A stretch of DNA of 64,000 nucleotides from Geminicoccus harenae (GCF_019800005.1 NZ_JABGCL010000008.1:62001-126000), one strand, 5' to 3'; positions 21,848 through 30,847 are shown, counted from the first letter of the stretch. Program-made: numbers and translations. Notes: generated by a model not told the origin, from the sequence alone.

Positions 21848-22429
21848 GCAGATCATCCAAGGGGCAGGCTGCCGGAACAGCCGGAAGCCGGTGCCGAATT
21901 CGGCACGTGCATAGCCCGACTGGCAGCGCCAAGCCATCCTGGCGGGCTGCATCCGCAGCTTTGCGACCCTTGCAGAATTCGCATCCGAACCATGCGTGTC
22001 CATGCCGTTCACGGGCCACCGTCTCGCATGTGCGCCGTTGCGAACCGGCCTGAGAGAGCGTACATGCGCGATGCCCTAGAACCCTGTTAAGTTGCTGAAG
22101 AACGAAGATTTTTGGGAAAAGGCAGCTTTGATGGCCGGGGCCGGGACATGGGGAATGACGCAGATGACCGGATGGGATCGCGCCGCCTGGGCAACCGTCC
22201 GGCGGGACGAGCGGGGCATGGCGGGACGATGCTGAGCATTTCTACAGCGTGGATGATGGAACGAACCGCATCATCGCGCGTTGGCAGGATGGATCGGCCA
22301 GCCGTCACCGGACGATTTCTCACGGTGGCGTGAGGCCGGGGGGAAGAAGGGGCGATAGCCCTCGCGGAACTTCCGCCGCACGTCGATATACCCATTGCAT
22401 CAGCGCATGTAGCGAGGCTGGACCAGATC
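21848..22429. other. 582-base divergent intergenic region (envelope operon / opgH)
   Basis: I find no convincing gene here; short frames lack family features. The segment near 22080-22135 is unusually AT-rich for the window. A perfect 16-base palindrome lies at 21891-21906, 44 bases before the dehydrogenase start. A possible plus-strand promoter (TTGCGA at 22038-22043, 17 bases, TACATG at 22061-22066) would give opgH a leader of about 360 bases. The region must hold the promoters of both divergent units, but I cannot place them firmly. Confidence 0.5.
21891..21906. promoter_or_regulatory. Perfect 16-base palindrome upstream of the envelope operon
   Basis: GTGCCGAATTCGGCAC reads identically on both strands. 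It is placed in the 5' region of the nucleotide-sugar dehydrogenase gene, where an operator would act. A chance 16-base palindrome is expected about once in a window this size, so position is the main argument. Confidence 0.3.
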
Positions 22430-24175
22430 ATGGACCGTGTTGTCGATCGAGATAGCTTGGCATTGGCCCTGGATCCGGCCCCGGCGGACATGCCGGTCAA
22501 GGGCTTCACCGAGCCATTGCCCCGGCCCGTGGCGCTGCCTTCGCATCCGCACTCGACCGGCTGGCGGCTGCTCGTGATCGGCATCTGGCTGACGCTCACC
22601 GGCACGGCGACCTGGTGGCTGGGCGCGGGGCTGGCCGCGGACGGGCTGTCGGCGGGCGAGATCGTCCTGCTCACCCTGTTCACCCTGTGCTTCGGCTGGC
22701 TGGCCTTCGGCTTCGCACTCACCGTGGCGGGATTCCTGGCGCTCAAGCGCGGCGTGCCGCCTGCGGGCATGAACCGGCCGACCAGCACCGCGGCACTCCT
22801 GCCGCCGCGCGGCCGCACCGCCGTGCTCATGCCGCTGCGCAACGAGGACCCGCGCGAAAGCCTGGGCAAGCTGGAGAGCCTGATCCGCGACCTGGCGGCG
22901 CTCAAGATGGACGGCCGCTTCGCCTTCCACATCCTCTCGGACAGCAACATCGAGTCGGTGATCGAGAAGGAGCGGCGCGAGTGGCAGCGCCTGGTGCGCT
23001 CCTGGCCGCAGTTTAGGATCATGTGGCGGGTGCGGACCGACAATTACGGTAAGAAGGCCGGCAACATCGCCGAGTTCTGCCGCAGCCATGGCGGCCGCTA
23101 CGACTACATGCTGATCCTGGACGCCGACAGCCTGATGAGCGGCCGTACCCTGGCCTCGCTCTCCCGGCTGATGGACGCCAACCCGGATGCCGGGATCATC
23201 CAGGTCTCGCCGGGGCTTACCGAAGGCGAGACCCGCTTCACCCGCTACCGCGCGCTGGCGACCCGCATCTACGGGCCGATCGCGTCGGCGGGCCTGTCGA
23301 TCTTCGCCGGCAGCGAGGCAAATTATTACGGCCACCACGCCATCATCCGGGTGCGCGCCTTCACCGAGAATTGCGGCCTGCCGGAACTGCCGGGCAAGGC
23401 GCCGCTGGGTGGGCCGATCATGAGCCACGACTTCGTCGAGGCCGCCCTGGTCCGGCGCAGTGGCTGGCGGGTCTGGCTGGCCTATGAGCTGGACGGTGCG
23501 GTCGAGGACAGCCCGCCCACCCTGATCGACGAGATCAAGCGCGACCGGCGCTGGATGCAGGGCAACCTCCAGCACCTGCGCCTGCTCCGCATGCACGGCC
23601 TCCATCCGCTCAGCCGCCTCCATTTCTTCATGGGGGCCTGGGCCTACATGGTGTCGGCGGTCTGGATGGCGCTGGTGGTGACCAGCCTGATCGTGAGCCC
23701 GGGCGGCGGCGAGGCCGGTGCGGTGCTGCCGTCGATCCTGATGATCACGCTGGTGCTGCTGTTCGCCCAGAAAGTGCTGGGCATCACCCATGCGCTGGCC
23801 GAGGGCAAGGAGCGCTCCAGCTGGCGCTTCTGGCGCGACGTGATCGGCGAGCAGATCTTCTCCACCCTGACCTCGCCCCTCTTCATGGTCTTCCACACCC
23901 GCTTTCTGCTCCAGACCCTGCGCGGGCAGGTGGATGCCTGGGGTGCCCAGGCGCGCGGTGCCCGGCGCCTGAGCTGGGGCGAGGTGTGGAGCACGCACAT
24001 GCTGCCGGTGGGCGTGGGTGTGGTGCTGCTGGTCATGGCCTTGTGGTTCTCGCCGACCGCCCTGCCCTGGCTGGCGCCGGTCCTGGCCGGGCTGTGGCTC
24101 GGCCCGGTGGCGACCTGGTGGTCGGCCGGTGCGGCCAGAACCCCGGTGCGGGCACCGTTCCTGGCCGTGGCCTGA
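22430..24175 (+). CDS. opgH: Glucan biosynthesis glucosyltransferase OpgH/MdoH
   Basis: Protein of 581 residues. Two N-terminal membrane segments (about 45-65 and 75-100), a cytoplasmic GT2 domain (about 125-380) and at least four C-terminal membrane segments. Catalytic markers: MPLRNEDP at the start of the GT fold, LDADSLMSG (DxD-type), the SHDFVEAALVRR acceptor motif and the processive RRWMQGNLQHL (Q/R-x-x-RW-type) motif. It polymerises and exports osmoregulated periplasmic glucan backbone. It is shorter than the roughly 850-residue enterobacterial enzyme because it lacks the long N-terminal cytoplasmic part. No opgG neighbour is seen. A terminator follows. Confidence 0.92.
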   Translation: MDRVVDRDSLALALDPAPADMPVKGFTEPLPRPVALPSHPHSTGWRLLVIGIWLTLTGTATWWLGAGLAADGLSAGEIVLLTLFTLCFGWLAFGFALTVAGFLALKRGVPPAGMNRPTSTAALLPPRGRTAVLMPLRNEDPRESLGKLESLIRDLAALKMDGRFAFHILSDSNIESVIEKERREWQRLVRSWPQFRIMWRVRTDNYGKKAGNIAEFCRSHGGRYDYMLILDADSLMSGRTLASLSRLMDANPDAGIIQVSPGLTEGETRFTRYRALATRIYGPIASAGLSIFAGSEANYYGHHAIIRVRAFTENCGLPELPGKAPLGGPIMSHDFVEAALVRRSGWRVWLAYELDGAVEDSPPTLIDEIKRDRRWMQGNLQHLRLLRMHGLHPLSRLHFFMGAWAYMVSAVWMALVVTSLIVSPGGGEAGAVLPSILMITLVLLFAQKVLGITHALAEGKERSSWRFWRDVIGEQIFSTLTSPLFMVFHTRFLLQTLRGQVDAWGAQARGARRLSWGEVWSTHMLPVGVGVVLLVMALWFSPTALPWLAPVLAGLWLGPVATWWSAGAARTPVRAPFLAVA

Positions 24176-24196
24176 TCGGGTCGCAACGGAGGCGAC

Positions 24197-24221
24197 AGGC
24201 GGCCCGCGAGGCCGCCTTTTT
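24197..24221 (+). terminator. Intrinsic terminator of opgH
   Basis: An 8-bp perfect stem (AGGCGGCC at 24197-24204 with GGCCGCCT at 24210-24217) with a 5-base loop is followed by TTTTT to 24221. Confidence 0.9.
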
Positions 24222-24278
24222 CGTTGCCGCTACGCTGGCCGCAAGGGATGCTGGCGGGGAGTTGGGCAAGGAAGGATC

Positions 24279-24404
24279 ATGGCGACGATGAGCGTGCTGC
24301 TGCGCACCCTGGCGGTCCTGGCGCTGGCCGGCGGTCTTCTGACCGCCTGCACGCTCAACCTGCCGACCGAGCCGGACCAGCCCACCGAGCTCGATCCCGG
24401 CTGA
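24279..24404 (+). CDS. Very small lipoprotein
   Basis: An ORF of 41 residues with a complete lipoprotein signal: MSVLLRTLAVLALAGGLLTAC, lipobox LTAC with Cys24 counted from ATG 24279. The mature peptide is only about 18 residues, Pro/Thr/Glu-rich (NLPTEPDQPTELDPG). GAAGGA at 24271-24276 precedes it; ATG 24288 has the better spacing. Tiny lipoproteins of this kind are common and often unannotated; function unknown. It ends 3 bases before the stop of the convergent HIT gene. Confidence 0.55.
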   Translation: MATMSVLLRTLAVLALAGGLLTACTLNLPTEPDQPTELDPG

Positions 24405-24407
24405 GGC

Positions 24408-24767
24408 TCACCGCGCCAGCATCGGCCCGAGCGGCTTGCCGGCGAACAGATGCAGGTGGAAGTGGGGCACTTCCTGGTGAGCGTCCTTGCCGGTGTTGCA
24501 CAAGGCGCGGAAGCCCGGCGCCACGATGCCGAGCTGGTCGGCGATCTTGGCCACGGCGCGGAAGAAGCCGGTCAGTTCCTCGGCGCCGGCCCTGGCACTG
24601 AAGTCGGCCAGATCGGTATAGGCCCCCTTCGGGATCACCAGCACGTGGGTCGGCGCCTGGGGGTTGATGTCGTGGAAGGCCAGCACGAACTCGTCCTCGT
24701 AGACCGTCCGGTTGGGGATCTCGCCGCGCAGGATGCGCGCGAAGATGTTGTTCGGGTCGTAGGTCAT
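24408..24767 (-). CDS. Histidine triad (HIT) family nucleotide hydrolase
   Basis: Protein of 119 residues from ATG 24767, which has GAGGG 5 bases upstream; GTG 24782 would add five residues. Family markers: NIFARILRGEIP at the N terminus, HDINPQAPTHVLVIPK, and the histidine triad HFHLHLF (His-x-His-x-His-hydrophobic) near residue 106-112. HinT/PKCI-like proteins cleave adenosine phosphoramidates. Cytoplasmic, single-gene unit between the tiny lipoprotein and gshB. Confidence 0.92.
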   Translation of the reverse strand: MTYDPNNIFARILRGEIPNRTVYEDEFVLAFHDINPQAPTHVLVIPKGAYTDLADFSARAGAEELTGFFRAVAKIADQLGIVAPGFRALCNTGKDAHQEVPHFHLHLFAGKPLGPMLAR

Positions 24768-24824
24768 CACTACCCTCGCCACGGTTGGGTTCCTGTCCCG
24801 TTGCGGAGCGCGTCTACGCCGCCC

Positions 24825-24849
24825 GTGTCAAGCCAATGTGTCAAGCCAA
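24825..24849 (+). repeat. 13-base-period direct repeat at the gshB ribosome-binding site
   Basis: GTGTCAAGCCAA occurs twice, at 24825-24836 and 24838-24849. The second copy runs into AAGGAG (24848-24853), the gshB Shine-Dalgarno site, 7 bases before ATG 24861. Confidence 0.6.
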
Positions 24850-24860
24850 GGAGTGAGTAG

Positions 24861-25823
24861 ATGTCGCTAGCGGTGGCCATCCAGATGGACCCCCTGGAGA
24901 CCGTGGCGATCAACGCCGACAGCACCTTCGCCCTGGCGCTGGAAGCGCAGCGGCGCGGCTTCGGCCTCTACCACTACCTGCCGAAGAACCTGTCCTGGCG
25001 GGACGGGCGGGTGCTGGCGAAGGCCCGGCCGATCAGGGTGCAGCGCGTCGAGGGCGACCATGTCCAGTTCGGCCAGCCGGAGATCCTCGACCTCGCCGGG
25101 GTCGACGTGGTCCTGCTGCGCCAGGACCCTCCGTTCGACCTGAACTATATCTCGACCACCCACCTGCTCGACCGGGTGCATCCGACCACGCTGGTGGTCA
25201 ACGACCCGCACCATGTCCGCAACGCCCCGGAGAAGCTGTTCGTCACCCAGTTCGCCGAGCTGATGCCGCCCAGCCTGATCACCTACGACATCGAGGAGAT
25301 CCGGGCGTTCCGCAGGGACCATGGCGACATCATCGTCAAGCCGCTCTACGGCAATGGCGGGGCGGGCGTGTTCCACCTCAAGCCCGACGACACCAATCTC
25401 GGCAGCCTCCACGAGCTGTTCGCGCGCTTCCTGAACGAGCCGCTGATGGTGCAGCGCTACCTGCCCGCGGTGCGCCAGGGCGACAAGCGGATCATCCTGG
25501 TGGACGGCAAGGTCGCGGGTGCGGTGAACCGCGTGCCGGCCGAGGGCGAAGCGCGGGCCAACATGCATGTCGGCGGCCGGGCGGAGAAGAGCACGCTCAC
25601 CCATCGCGAGCACGAGATCTGCGAGGCGATCGGCCCGGCCCTCAAGCAGCGCGGCCTGATCTTCGTCGGCATCGACGTGATCGGCGACTACCTGACCGAG
25701 ATCAACGTCACCTCGCCCACCGGCATCCAGGAGATCGACCGGTTCGATGGCGTCTCGATCGAGGGGCAGATCTGGGACGTGATCCAGGAACGGGTCGCCG
25801 AGAACCGCGGCTCGGCGGTCTGA
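24861..25823 (+). CDS. gshB: Glutathione synthetase
   Basis: Protein of 320 residues, matching the proteobacterial GshB length. The N-terminal pre-ATP-grasp domain begins [24 protein letters not shown] (residues 3 onward), with the [13 protein letters not shown] motif near 88. The ATP-grasp segments are present: [25 protein letters not shown], and the C-terminal [15 protein letters not shown] metal/ATP motif. It adds glycine to gamma-glutamylcysteine. ATG 24861 has an excellent AAGGAG site within a direct repeat. A base-paired structure may form in the gap to the convergent GNAT gene. Confidence 0.96.
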   Translation: MSLAVAIQMDPLETVAINADSTFALALEAQRRGFGLYHYLPKNLSWRDGRVLAKARPIRVQRVEGDHVQFGQPEILDLAGVDVVLLRQDPPFDLNYISTTHLLDRVHPTTLVVNDPHHVRNAPEKLFVTQFAELMPPSLITYDIEEIRAFRRDHGDIIVKPLYGNGGAGVFHLKPDDTNLGSLHELFARFLNEPLMVQRYLPAVRQGDKRIILVDGKVAGAVNRVPAEGEARANMHVGGRAEKSTLTHREHEICEAIGPALKQRGLIFVGIDVIGDYLTEINVTSPTGIQEIDRFDGVSIEGQIWDVIQERVAENRGSAV

Positions 25824-25891
25824 GCAGGCTGCCGCGCGGCCACTTGCCGGGTTCGTTCGTGCAAAAGGGACGGACCCGGGCGGCAGCGGCG

Positions 25892-26296
25892 CTAGCTGGA
25901 GCGCCAGATGGCCCAGCTGCTCGGCAGCTTGGCCATGCCGATCCCGGCATAGAAGGTTTCGGCACCTGGGGCGGCGACCAGTACCAGCGTGCTGCATGTG
26001 CCGGCGACCGCGTGGGTTTCCGCGATCAGGCGCCGGCCGATCCCCTGGCGCTGGAAGCTCGCATGCACCGCCAGATCGGAGAGATAGCAGGCATAGGCGA
26101 AGTCGGTGATCGCCCGGGCGATGCCGACCAGTTGCGTGCCGGCCCGGGCGGTCAGGACGATGTCGGCCTGGCGCAGCATCCGCTCCAGCCGGGGCAGGTC
26201 GTCGATCGGCCGCCGGGCACCGAGCGTGGTGGCGGCCAGGAGGTCGCGGAACGCCTGGGCGTCCAGGTCGGGTTCCTGCACGTAGCGGATTGTCAT
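25892..26296 (-). CDS. GNAT-family N-acetyltransferase
   Basis: Protein of 134 residues with the GNAT core: LTARAGTQLVGIARAI (strands 2-3), CYLSDLAVHASFQRQGIGRRLI with the acetyl-CoA loop Q-x-x-G-I-G-x-R/L, and a C-terminal FYAGIGM segment. Acetyl donor binding is predictable, the acceptor is not. It faces gshB and shares the short gap after the carD terminator on the same strand. Confidence 0.85.
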   Translation of the reverse strand: MTIRYVQEPDLDAQAFRDLLAATTLGARRPIDDLPRLERMLRQADIVLTARAGTQLVGIARAITDFAYACYLSDLAVHASFQRQGIGRRLIAETHAVAGTCSTLVLVAAPGAETFYAGIGMAKLPSSWAIWRSS

Positions 26297-26345
26297 CGGC
26301 TGGATTCCAGGCTGGTCGGCGCCGGCTGGCGGCTGGTCCCTGCCT

Positions 26346-26375
26346 AAAACGAAACGGGGGCCGTCAGGCCCCCGT
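26346..26375 (-). terminator. Intrinsic terminator of carD
   Basis: On the minus strand a perfect 9-bp stem (26367-26375 with 26354-26362) with a 4-base loop is followed by a T-rich tail (26346-26353 read as TTCGTTTT). It lies 23 bases after the carD stop. Confidence 0.88.
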
Positions 26376-26398
26376 CGTTTCGAAGCGGAAGAACGGGC

Positions 26399-26902
26399 TC
26401 AGGCCGCGGCCGAGAGCACCTTCTCCAGCCGGCGCGTGGCCTCGGCCTCGTCGACCTTGTCGATCGCCGCGACCTCGCGGGCCAGGCGCTCCAGGGCAGC
26501 GCGGTACATCTGCCGCTCGGAATAGGACTGCTCGGCATCCTCGGCGCGGTGCAGCTCGCGGACGACCTCCGCGATCGCGACCGGATCGCCCGAGTTGATC
26601 TTCGCTTCATACTCCTGGGCGCGGCGGCTCCACATCACGGAACGGCGCGGCTTGGTCTTGATCTTCAGGGCTTCGAGCGCCGAGGAGATCTTCTCGCGCG
26701 AGCTGAGCTTGCGCATCCCGGCCTTCGCCGCCTTGTTGACCGGCACCCGCAGCGTCAGGCGCTCGTTCTCGAAGCCGACCACATACATCTCCAGCTCGAA
26801 GCCGGCGATGATCTCGGTCTCCACGCTGCGTACCCGACCCACACCGTGGGAGGGATAGACGATGTGATCACCAGGCTCGAAAGCCAGTTCTTTTTTGGCC
26901 AT
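26399..26902 (-). CDS. carD: CarD/CdnL-family transcriptional regulator
   Basis: Protein of 167 residues from ATG 26902 (MAKKELAFEPGD). N-terminal Tudor-like RNA-polymerase-beta-binding domain (about 8-60: GDHIVYPSHGVGRV, then a FELEMYVVGFEN strand pair). The C-terminal helical DNA-binding domain (about 70-165) includes RRSVMWSRRAQEYEAKINSGD with the conserved Trp that contacts the promoter upstream fork, and a long helical tail ending EKVLSAAA. CdnL/CarD stabilises open complexes at rRNA and growth-related promoters. A 48-base in-frame extension upstream is not family-like. Confidence 0.94.
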   Translation of the reverse strand: MAKKELAFEPGDHIVYPSHGVGRVRSVETEIIAGFELEMYVVGFENERLTLRVPVNKAAKAGMRKLSSREKISSALEALKIKTKPRRSVMWSRRAQEYEAKINSGDPVAIAEVVRELHRAEDAEQSYSERQMYRAALERLAREVAAIDKVDEAEATRRLEKVLSAAA

Positions 26903-27153
26903 TCGGCACTTTCCCTCGCGTCTCGTCAGGGACTGGCCGTTCGCAGCCATCCCGACGCTTCACTCCGATGTGAACGCTACGACGTCGGCGCCTCGATGAC
27001 CCACGCAGGCAGGCAAGTCGGGCCGAGCAGTAGGAGAAGCAGACAAATTGTCTTCAACAAGAGATACATACCACATTTCGGATCCCGACGCCACCGGCCA
27101 CGGCAACGCGTCGTCATCCTGTATGTGCAATGCACCCCGGCCTGTCTGCGGGC

Positions 27154-27495
27154 CTATCCATTGCCCTCGCCGGGCTTGGCACTGAAGAACTGCTCGTACT
27201 TGCCGGGCATGTTCTTGAAGCTCTCCGCGTCGTCTGGCTCAGGCCGCTTTCGGGTAAGATTAGGCCACTGGCTGGAGAACTCACGATTGAGCTCCGCCCA
27301 CTTCTCGCCCTCCGACTCCGTGTCCGGCACGATCGCCTCGGCCGGGCATTCCGGCTCGCATACGCCGCAGTCGATGCACTCGTCGGGATTGATGACCAGC
27401 ATGTTCTCGCCCTCGTAGAAGCAATCTACCGGGCAGACCTCGACACAATCCGTGAACTTGCACCTGATGCAGGCTTCCGTGACCACGTAGGCCAT
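27154..27495 (-). CDS. fdxA: FdxA-type seven-iron ferredoxin
   Basis: Protein of 113 residues from ATG 27495 with GGAG 6 bases upstream. Two cluster motifs lie in the first 55 residues: [18 protein letters not shown] and [12 protein letters not shown], the [3Fe-4S]/[4Fe-4S] pattern of FdxA. The C-terminal 55 residues are the family's helical extension ([18 protein letters not shown]). It carries electrons in the cytoplasm. An AT-rich box (TATATG, minus strand, 27594-27599) about 100 bases upstream may be its -10. Adjacency to carD is conserved in Alphaproteobacteria. Confidence 0.95.
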   Translation of the reverse strand: MAYVVTEACIRCKFTDCVEVCPVDCFYEGENMLVINPDECIDCGVCEPECPAEAIVPDTESEGEKWAELNREFSSQWPNLTRKRPEPDDAESFKNMPGKYEQFFSAKPGEGNG

Positions 27496-27690
27496 GAATA
27501 CTCCGAGTTCCCACGTAAAAGGCCGGAGACATGGCTGCCACCGGCCTCGAGCCCGCATGCGACGCCGCGCGCGCCGGATCCTGCGGCAGACGACATATAG
27601 CGATTTTTCCTCACCACGTCGAGATTGTGCGGCATTCGCGCGCACCCTGCCCTCCCTCGGCCGGCTCCGGCCAGGGGCGGTACCCGCCGC

Positions 27691-29508
27691 TCAGCGGCCG
27701 AACAGCCGGTCCAGGGCGGCGCGGTCGATGGCGATCCAGGTGGGCCTGCCATGGTTGCAGGTGCCGCCGTTCGGGGTGGTCTCGATCTGGCGCAGGAGCG
27801 CGTCCATCTCGGCCAGATGGAGGCGGCGGCCGGCGCGCACGCTGCCATGGCAGGCCATGGTCGCCGCCACCCGCTCGAGAGAGCGCAGCAGGGCCTCGGC
27901 ACCGCCATGCTCGTCCAGGTCGGCGGCGAGGTCCTGCACCAGCCCGGTCAGGTCAGCCGGGCCCAGCATGGCCGGGCTCTCGCGGACCAGGACCGCGCTC
28001 GTGCCAAAGCGCTCCAGCAGGAGGCCCAGCCGCGCCAGCTCCGCCTCGGCGCCGACCAGCAGGTCGACCTGGTGCGGCGGCAATTCCACCACCACCGGGA
28101 CGAGCTGGCCCTGGCGGGCCACCGCACCGCGCGCCAGCTCCGCCTTCAGGCGCTCATAGACGATCCGCTCGTGCGCGGCGTGCTGGTCGACCAGGACGAA
28201 GCCCTGCCTGGTCTCGGCCAGCACATAGGCATCGAAGAGCTGGACCCTGGCCGCCCCCAGCGGATGGGCTTCGGCCGGTGGCGCCGGGCTCGCGGCCGCC
28301 GCCGCACCCGAGGGTGCCCCGACCTCGAGCCGACCCTGATAGGCAAACGCCGCGGCGGCTTCCTTCAGCCCGGGCGAAGCCGGTCGCCGGTCCCAGCCGG
28401 ATGGTGCCGTCCAGCCGGTGGCCATCGCTCGTTCTGGCACCGGTTGCGGTGCCGGGCCGGCGGCAAAGCGGGCCAAGGCCGCTTCGCCCAGGGCGCGGGC
28501 AGTCAGGCTCCCCTGCCCGTCCAGATGACGGCGCACCGCGCCGATCACCAGGCTGCGCACCAGGTCCGGCTCGCGAAAGCGCAGCTCGGTCTTGGTCGGG
28601 TGGACGTTGACGTCGACCCGCTCGTGGGAAAGGCGCAGGGTCAGCGCAGCGCCCGGCAGGCGGTTGCCCGCCAGCGTGTCGCCATAGCCGACCCGGAGCG
28701 CAGTCTCGATCAGCCGGTCGCGCACCGGCCGGCCGTTCACCGCCACCAGGAACGGCCGGCGCCCCCCGGCCGCCTCCGTGGGCAGGCCCAGATAGCCCTC
28801 CAGGGCCACCCCGTCCCGCTCGACCGCGACCGGGCGCGCGTCGGCCAGGAAGCCCTCGCCCAGCACGGCGGCGACCCGCGCTGCCAGTCGGCCCTCGGCC
28901 TGCCGCGCCGGCTCGAAGCGCCGCCGCTCCACCCCGTCCACGGTGAGACTGAACGCGATCTCGGGCCTTGCCAGCGCCAGGCGGTCGAACTGGTCCAGGA
29001 TCGCCTGGGTCTCGGCGCGCTCCGAGCGGAGGAAGGCCAGCCTGGCCGGGGTGGCGAAGAACAGGTCGCGCACCTCGATCCGGGTGCCGGGCGTGGTGCC
29101 GGCCGGGCGGATCGGCGCGATCCGGCCGGCCTGGACCTCGAGCACGGCGCCGGTCGCCGCGTCGCGGGTGCGGGTGGTGATGCTCACCCGCGCCACCGCC
29201 CCGATCGAGGCCAGCGCCTCGCCGCGAAAGCCCAGCGTGGCGATGCGCACCAGGTCGGCATCCGGTGCGAGCTTGCTGGTGGCATGGCGCTCGACGCACA
29301 AGGCCAGGTCTGCCTCGTCCATGCCCTGGCCGTCATCCACCACCCGGACCAGGGCCCGCCCGCCCTGCTCCACCCCGACCTCGATCCGGGACGCGTTCGC
29401 GTCCAGCGCGTTCTCGACCAGTTCCTTGACCACGGCGGCCGGCCGCTCGATCACCTCGCCGGCGGCGATCCGATTCACCAGCTGGTCGGGCAGGCGGCAG
29501 ACCGGCAT
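27691..29508 (-). CDS. mutL: DNA mismatch repair protein MutL (endonuclease type)
   Basis: Protein of 605 residues from ATG 29508, with AAGGAAG 5 bases upstream. The frame stays open for another kilobase upstream, but that part is a shadow of the peptidase gene. N-terminal GHKL ATPase: NRIAAGEVIERPAAVVKELVENALDA, DDGQGM, LGFRGEALASI. The C-terminal dimer domain carries DQHAAHERIVYE, the metal-binding DQHA(x)2E(x)4E motif of nicking MutL proteins, and CNHGRP near the C terminus. It therefore belongs to the endonuclease class, not the MutH-dependent E. coli class. Last gene of the eight-gene run. Confidence 0.96.
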   Translation of the reverse strand: MPVCRLPDQLVNRIAAGEVIERPAAVVKELVENALDANASRIEVGVEQGGRALVRVVDDGQGMDEADLALCVERHATSKLAPDADLVRIATLGFRGEALASIGAVARVSITTRTRDAATGAVLEVQAGRIAPIRPAGTTPGTRIEVRDLFFATPARLAFLRSERAETQAILDQFDRLALARPEIAFSLTVDGVERRRFEPARQAEGRLAARVAAVLGEGFLADARPVAVERDGVALEGYLGLPTEAAGGRRPFLVAVNGRPVRDRLIETALRVGYGDTLAGNRLPGAALTLRLSHERVDVNVHPTKTELRFREPDLVRSLVIGAVRRHLDGQGSLTARALGEAALARFAAGPAPQPVPERAMATGWTAPSGWDRRPASPGLKEAAAAFAYQGRLEVGAPSGAAAAASPAPPAEAHPLGAARVQLFDAYVLAETRQGFVLVDQHAAHERIVYERLKAELARGAVARQGQLVPVVVELPPHQVDLLVGAEAELARLGLLLERFGTSAVLVRESPAMLGPADLTGLVQDLAADLDEHGGAEALLRSLERVAATMACHGSVRAGRRLHLAEMDALLRQIETTPNGGTCNHGRPTWIAIDRAALDRLFGR

Positions 29509-29534
29509 GGGCGCTTCCTTCCGGCGGTCCCTGG

Positions 29535-30788
29535 TCAGCCGGTGGCGACCAGGCCTTGCGGCCGGCCGACCGCCACCACCCGCATGGCTTCCGGATGGAG
29601 CAGCCGGGCGGCCGCGGCCTGCACGTCGGCCAGCGTCACCGCCTCGATGAGCTGGTTGCGCCGCTTGAGGAAGTCCGCGCCCAGGCCCAGCATCAGCATG
29701 CCGGTCAGCATGCCGGCGACCTGGTCGTTGCTGGTCAGGCGCAGCGGGAACGAGCCGGTGAGATAGGTGCGCGCGTCCTCCAGCTCCGGCGATTCCAGCA
29801 TGCCGCGCGCCAGCTTGCCCGCCTCCTCCGCGATGATCTCCAGGCTCTGCGCCACCCGGTCGTTGCTGGTCGCGACCTGGCCCACCCAGAGCGGGGCGCC
29901 TTCCAGTTCCACCAGCGAGGCGCTGACCCCATAGGCCAGGCCGCGCTTCTCGCGGACCTCCTCCATCAGGCGCGAGGAGAAGCCGCCGCCCGCCAGGATG
30001 TGGTTGGCGATATAGGCCGCATGATACTCCGGATCGTGGCGCGCGATGCCGCCATGGCCGAACATCGCGACCGTCTGCGGGTTGTCCATCTCGACGATCG
30101 CGAGGCCGGGGCCGGCGAGCGGCACGTCCTGCTCGCGGCTCCACACGCTGCCGCTCGGCAGGCTGCCGAACACATGGTCGAGCAAGGGCGCCAGCGTGGC
30201 GGCGTCGATGTCGCCGCACACGCCCACCACCAGGTCGTCCCGGCGCAGGTTCTCCGTCACGTAGCGGCGCACCTCGTCCGCGCCGAAGCCCGCCACCGTC
30301 TCGGGCGTGCCCCGGATCGAGCGGCCATAGGGATGGTCGCCGAACATGCCCTTGAAGAAGTGGCGGCGCGCCTGCGCGTTCGGCTCCTTGGCGCGCCTCG
30401 CCAGTTCGGCCTGGAGCTGGGCGCGCACCCGCTCCACCGGCTCCTCGTCCAGCCGCGCCTCGCACAAGGCCAGGCGCAGCAGCTCGAAGGCATGGTCGCG
30501 GGTGGCGGTCAGCGTCTTCAGATGGCCGCTGAAGCCGGTCCGGTCGACGTCGAAGCCCAGCCGGATGACATTGTCCTCCAACTCGCGCCGAAAGGCCTGG
30601 CTGTCATAGGGGCCGGCCCCCTCGTCGATCACCGCCCCGGCGAACGCGGCCAGGCCCTCGCCGTCCGGGGGGTCCAGCCGGGCACCGCCGCGAAAGTGGA
30701 AGCCCAGCGAAAGGAACGGCACGGCACGCTCGGTGACCAGAAAAGCGCGGATGCCGCCCGCGGTCGTCACTTCCTGAACGGGGACCAA
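29535..30788 (-). CDS. M16-family peptidase-like protein lacking the zinc motif
   Basis: Protein of 417 residues from TTG 30788, which has AAGGAG 9 bases upstream on the minus strand; no good ATG or GTG is nearby. The M16 fold is clear over two repeats, with the substrate-binding motif SSRLMEEVREKRGLAYGVSAS near residue 265-285. Where active members have H-x-x-E-H it reads GEGLAAFAGAVID, so zinc cannot bind. It is the probable non-catalytic partner of the active subunit encoded 59 bases upstream, as in heterodimeric bacterial and mitochondrial M16B enzymes. mutL follows after 26 bases. Confidence 0.88.
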   Translation of the reverse strand: MVPVQEVTTAGGIRAFLVTERAVPFLSLGFHFRGGARLDPPDGEGLAAFAGAVIDEGAGPYDSQAFRRELEDNVIRLGFDVDRTGFSGHLKTLTATRDHAFELLRLALCEARLDEEPVERVRAQLQAELARRAKEPNAQARRHFFKGMFGDHPYGRSIRGTPETVAGFGADEVRRYVTENLRRDDLVVGVCGDIDAATLAPLLDHVFGSLPSGSVWSREQDVPLAGPGLAIVEMDNPQTVAMFGHGGIARHDPEYHAAYIANHILAGGGFSSRLMEEVREKRGLAYGVSASLVELEGAPLWVGQVATSNDRVAQSLEIIAEEAGKLARGMLESPELEDARTYLTGSFPLRLTSNDQVAGMLTGMLMLGLGADFLKRRNQLIEAVTLADVQAAAARLLHPEAMRVVAVGRPQGLVATG

Positions 30789-30847
30789 GCTGCGGCACTC
30801 CTTGCTGGTTCTGGTTGCTTCGGGGGCGGGTCGTGGCTGGATCGGGA

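Noticed and set aside
22400..23998. 532-residue minus-strand frame across opgH
   Set aside because: Composition is that of a reverse-complement shadow; OpgH motifs fill the plus strand.
29509..30465. Upstream extension of the mutL frame
   Set aside because: The frame is open by chance over the M16 gene; MutL starts cleanly at the ATG at 29508 with a good ribosome site.
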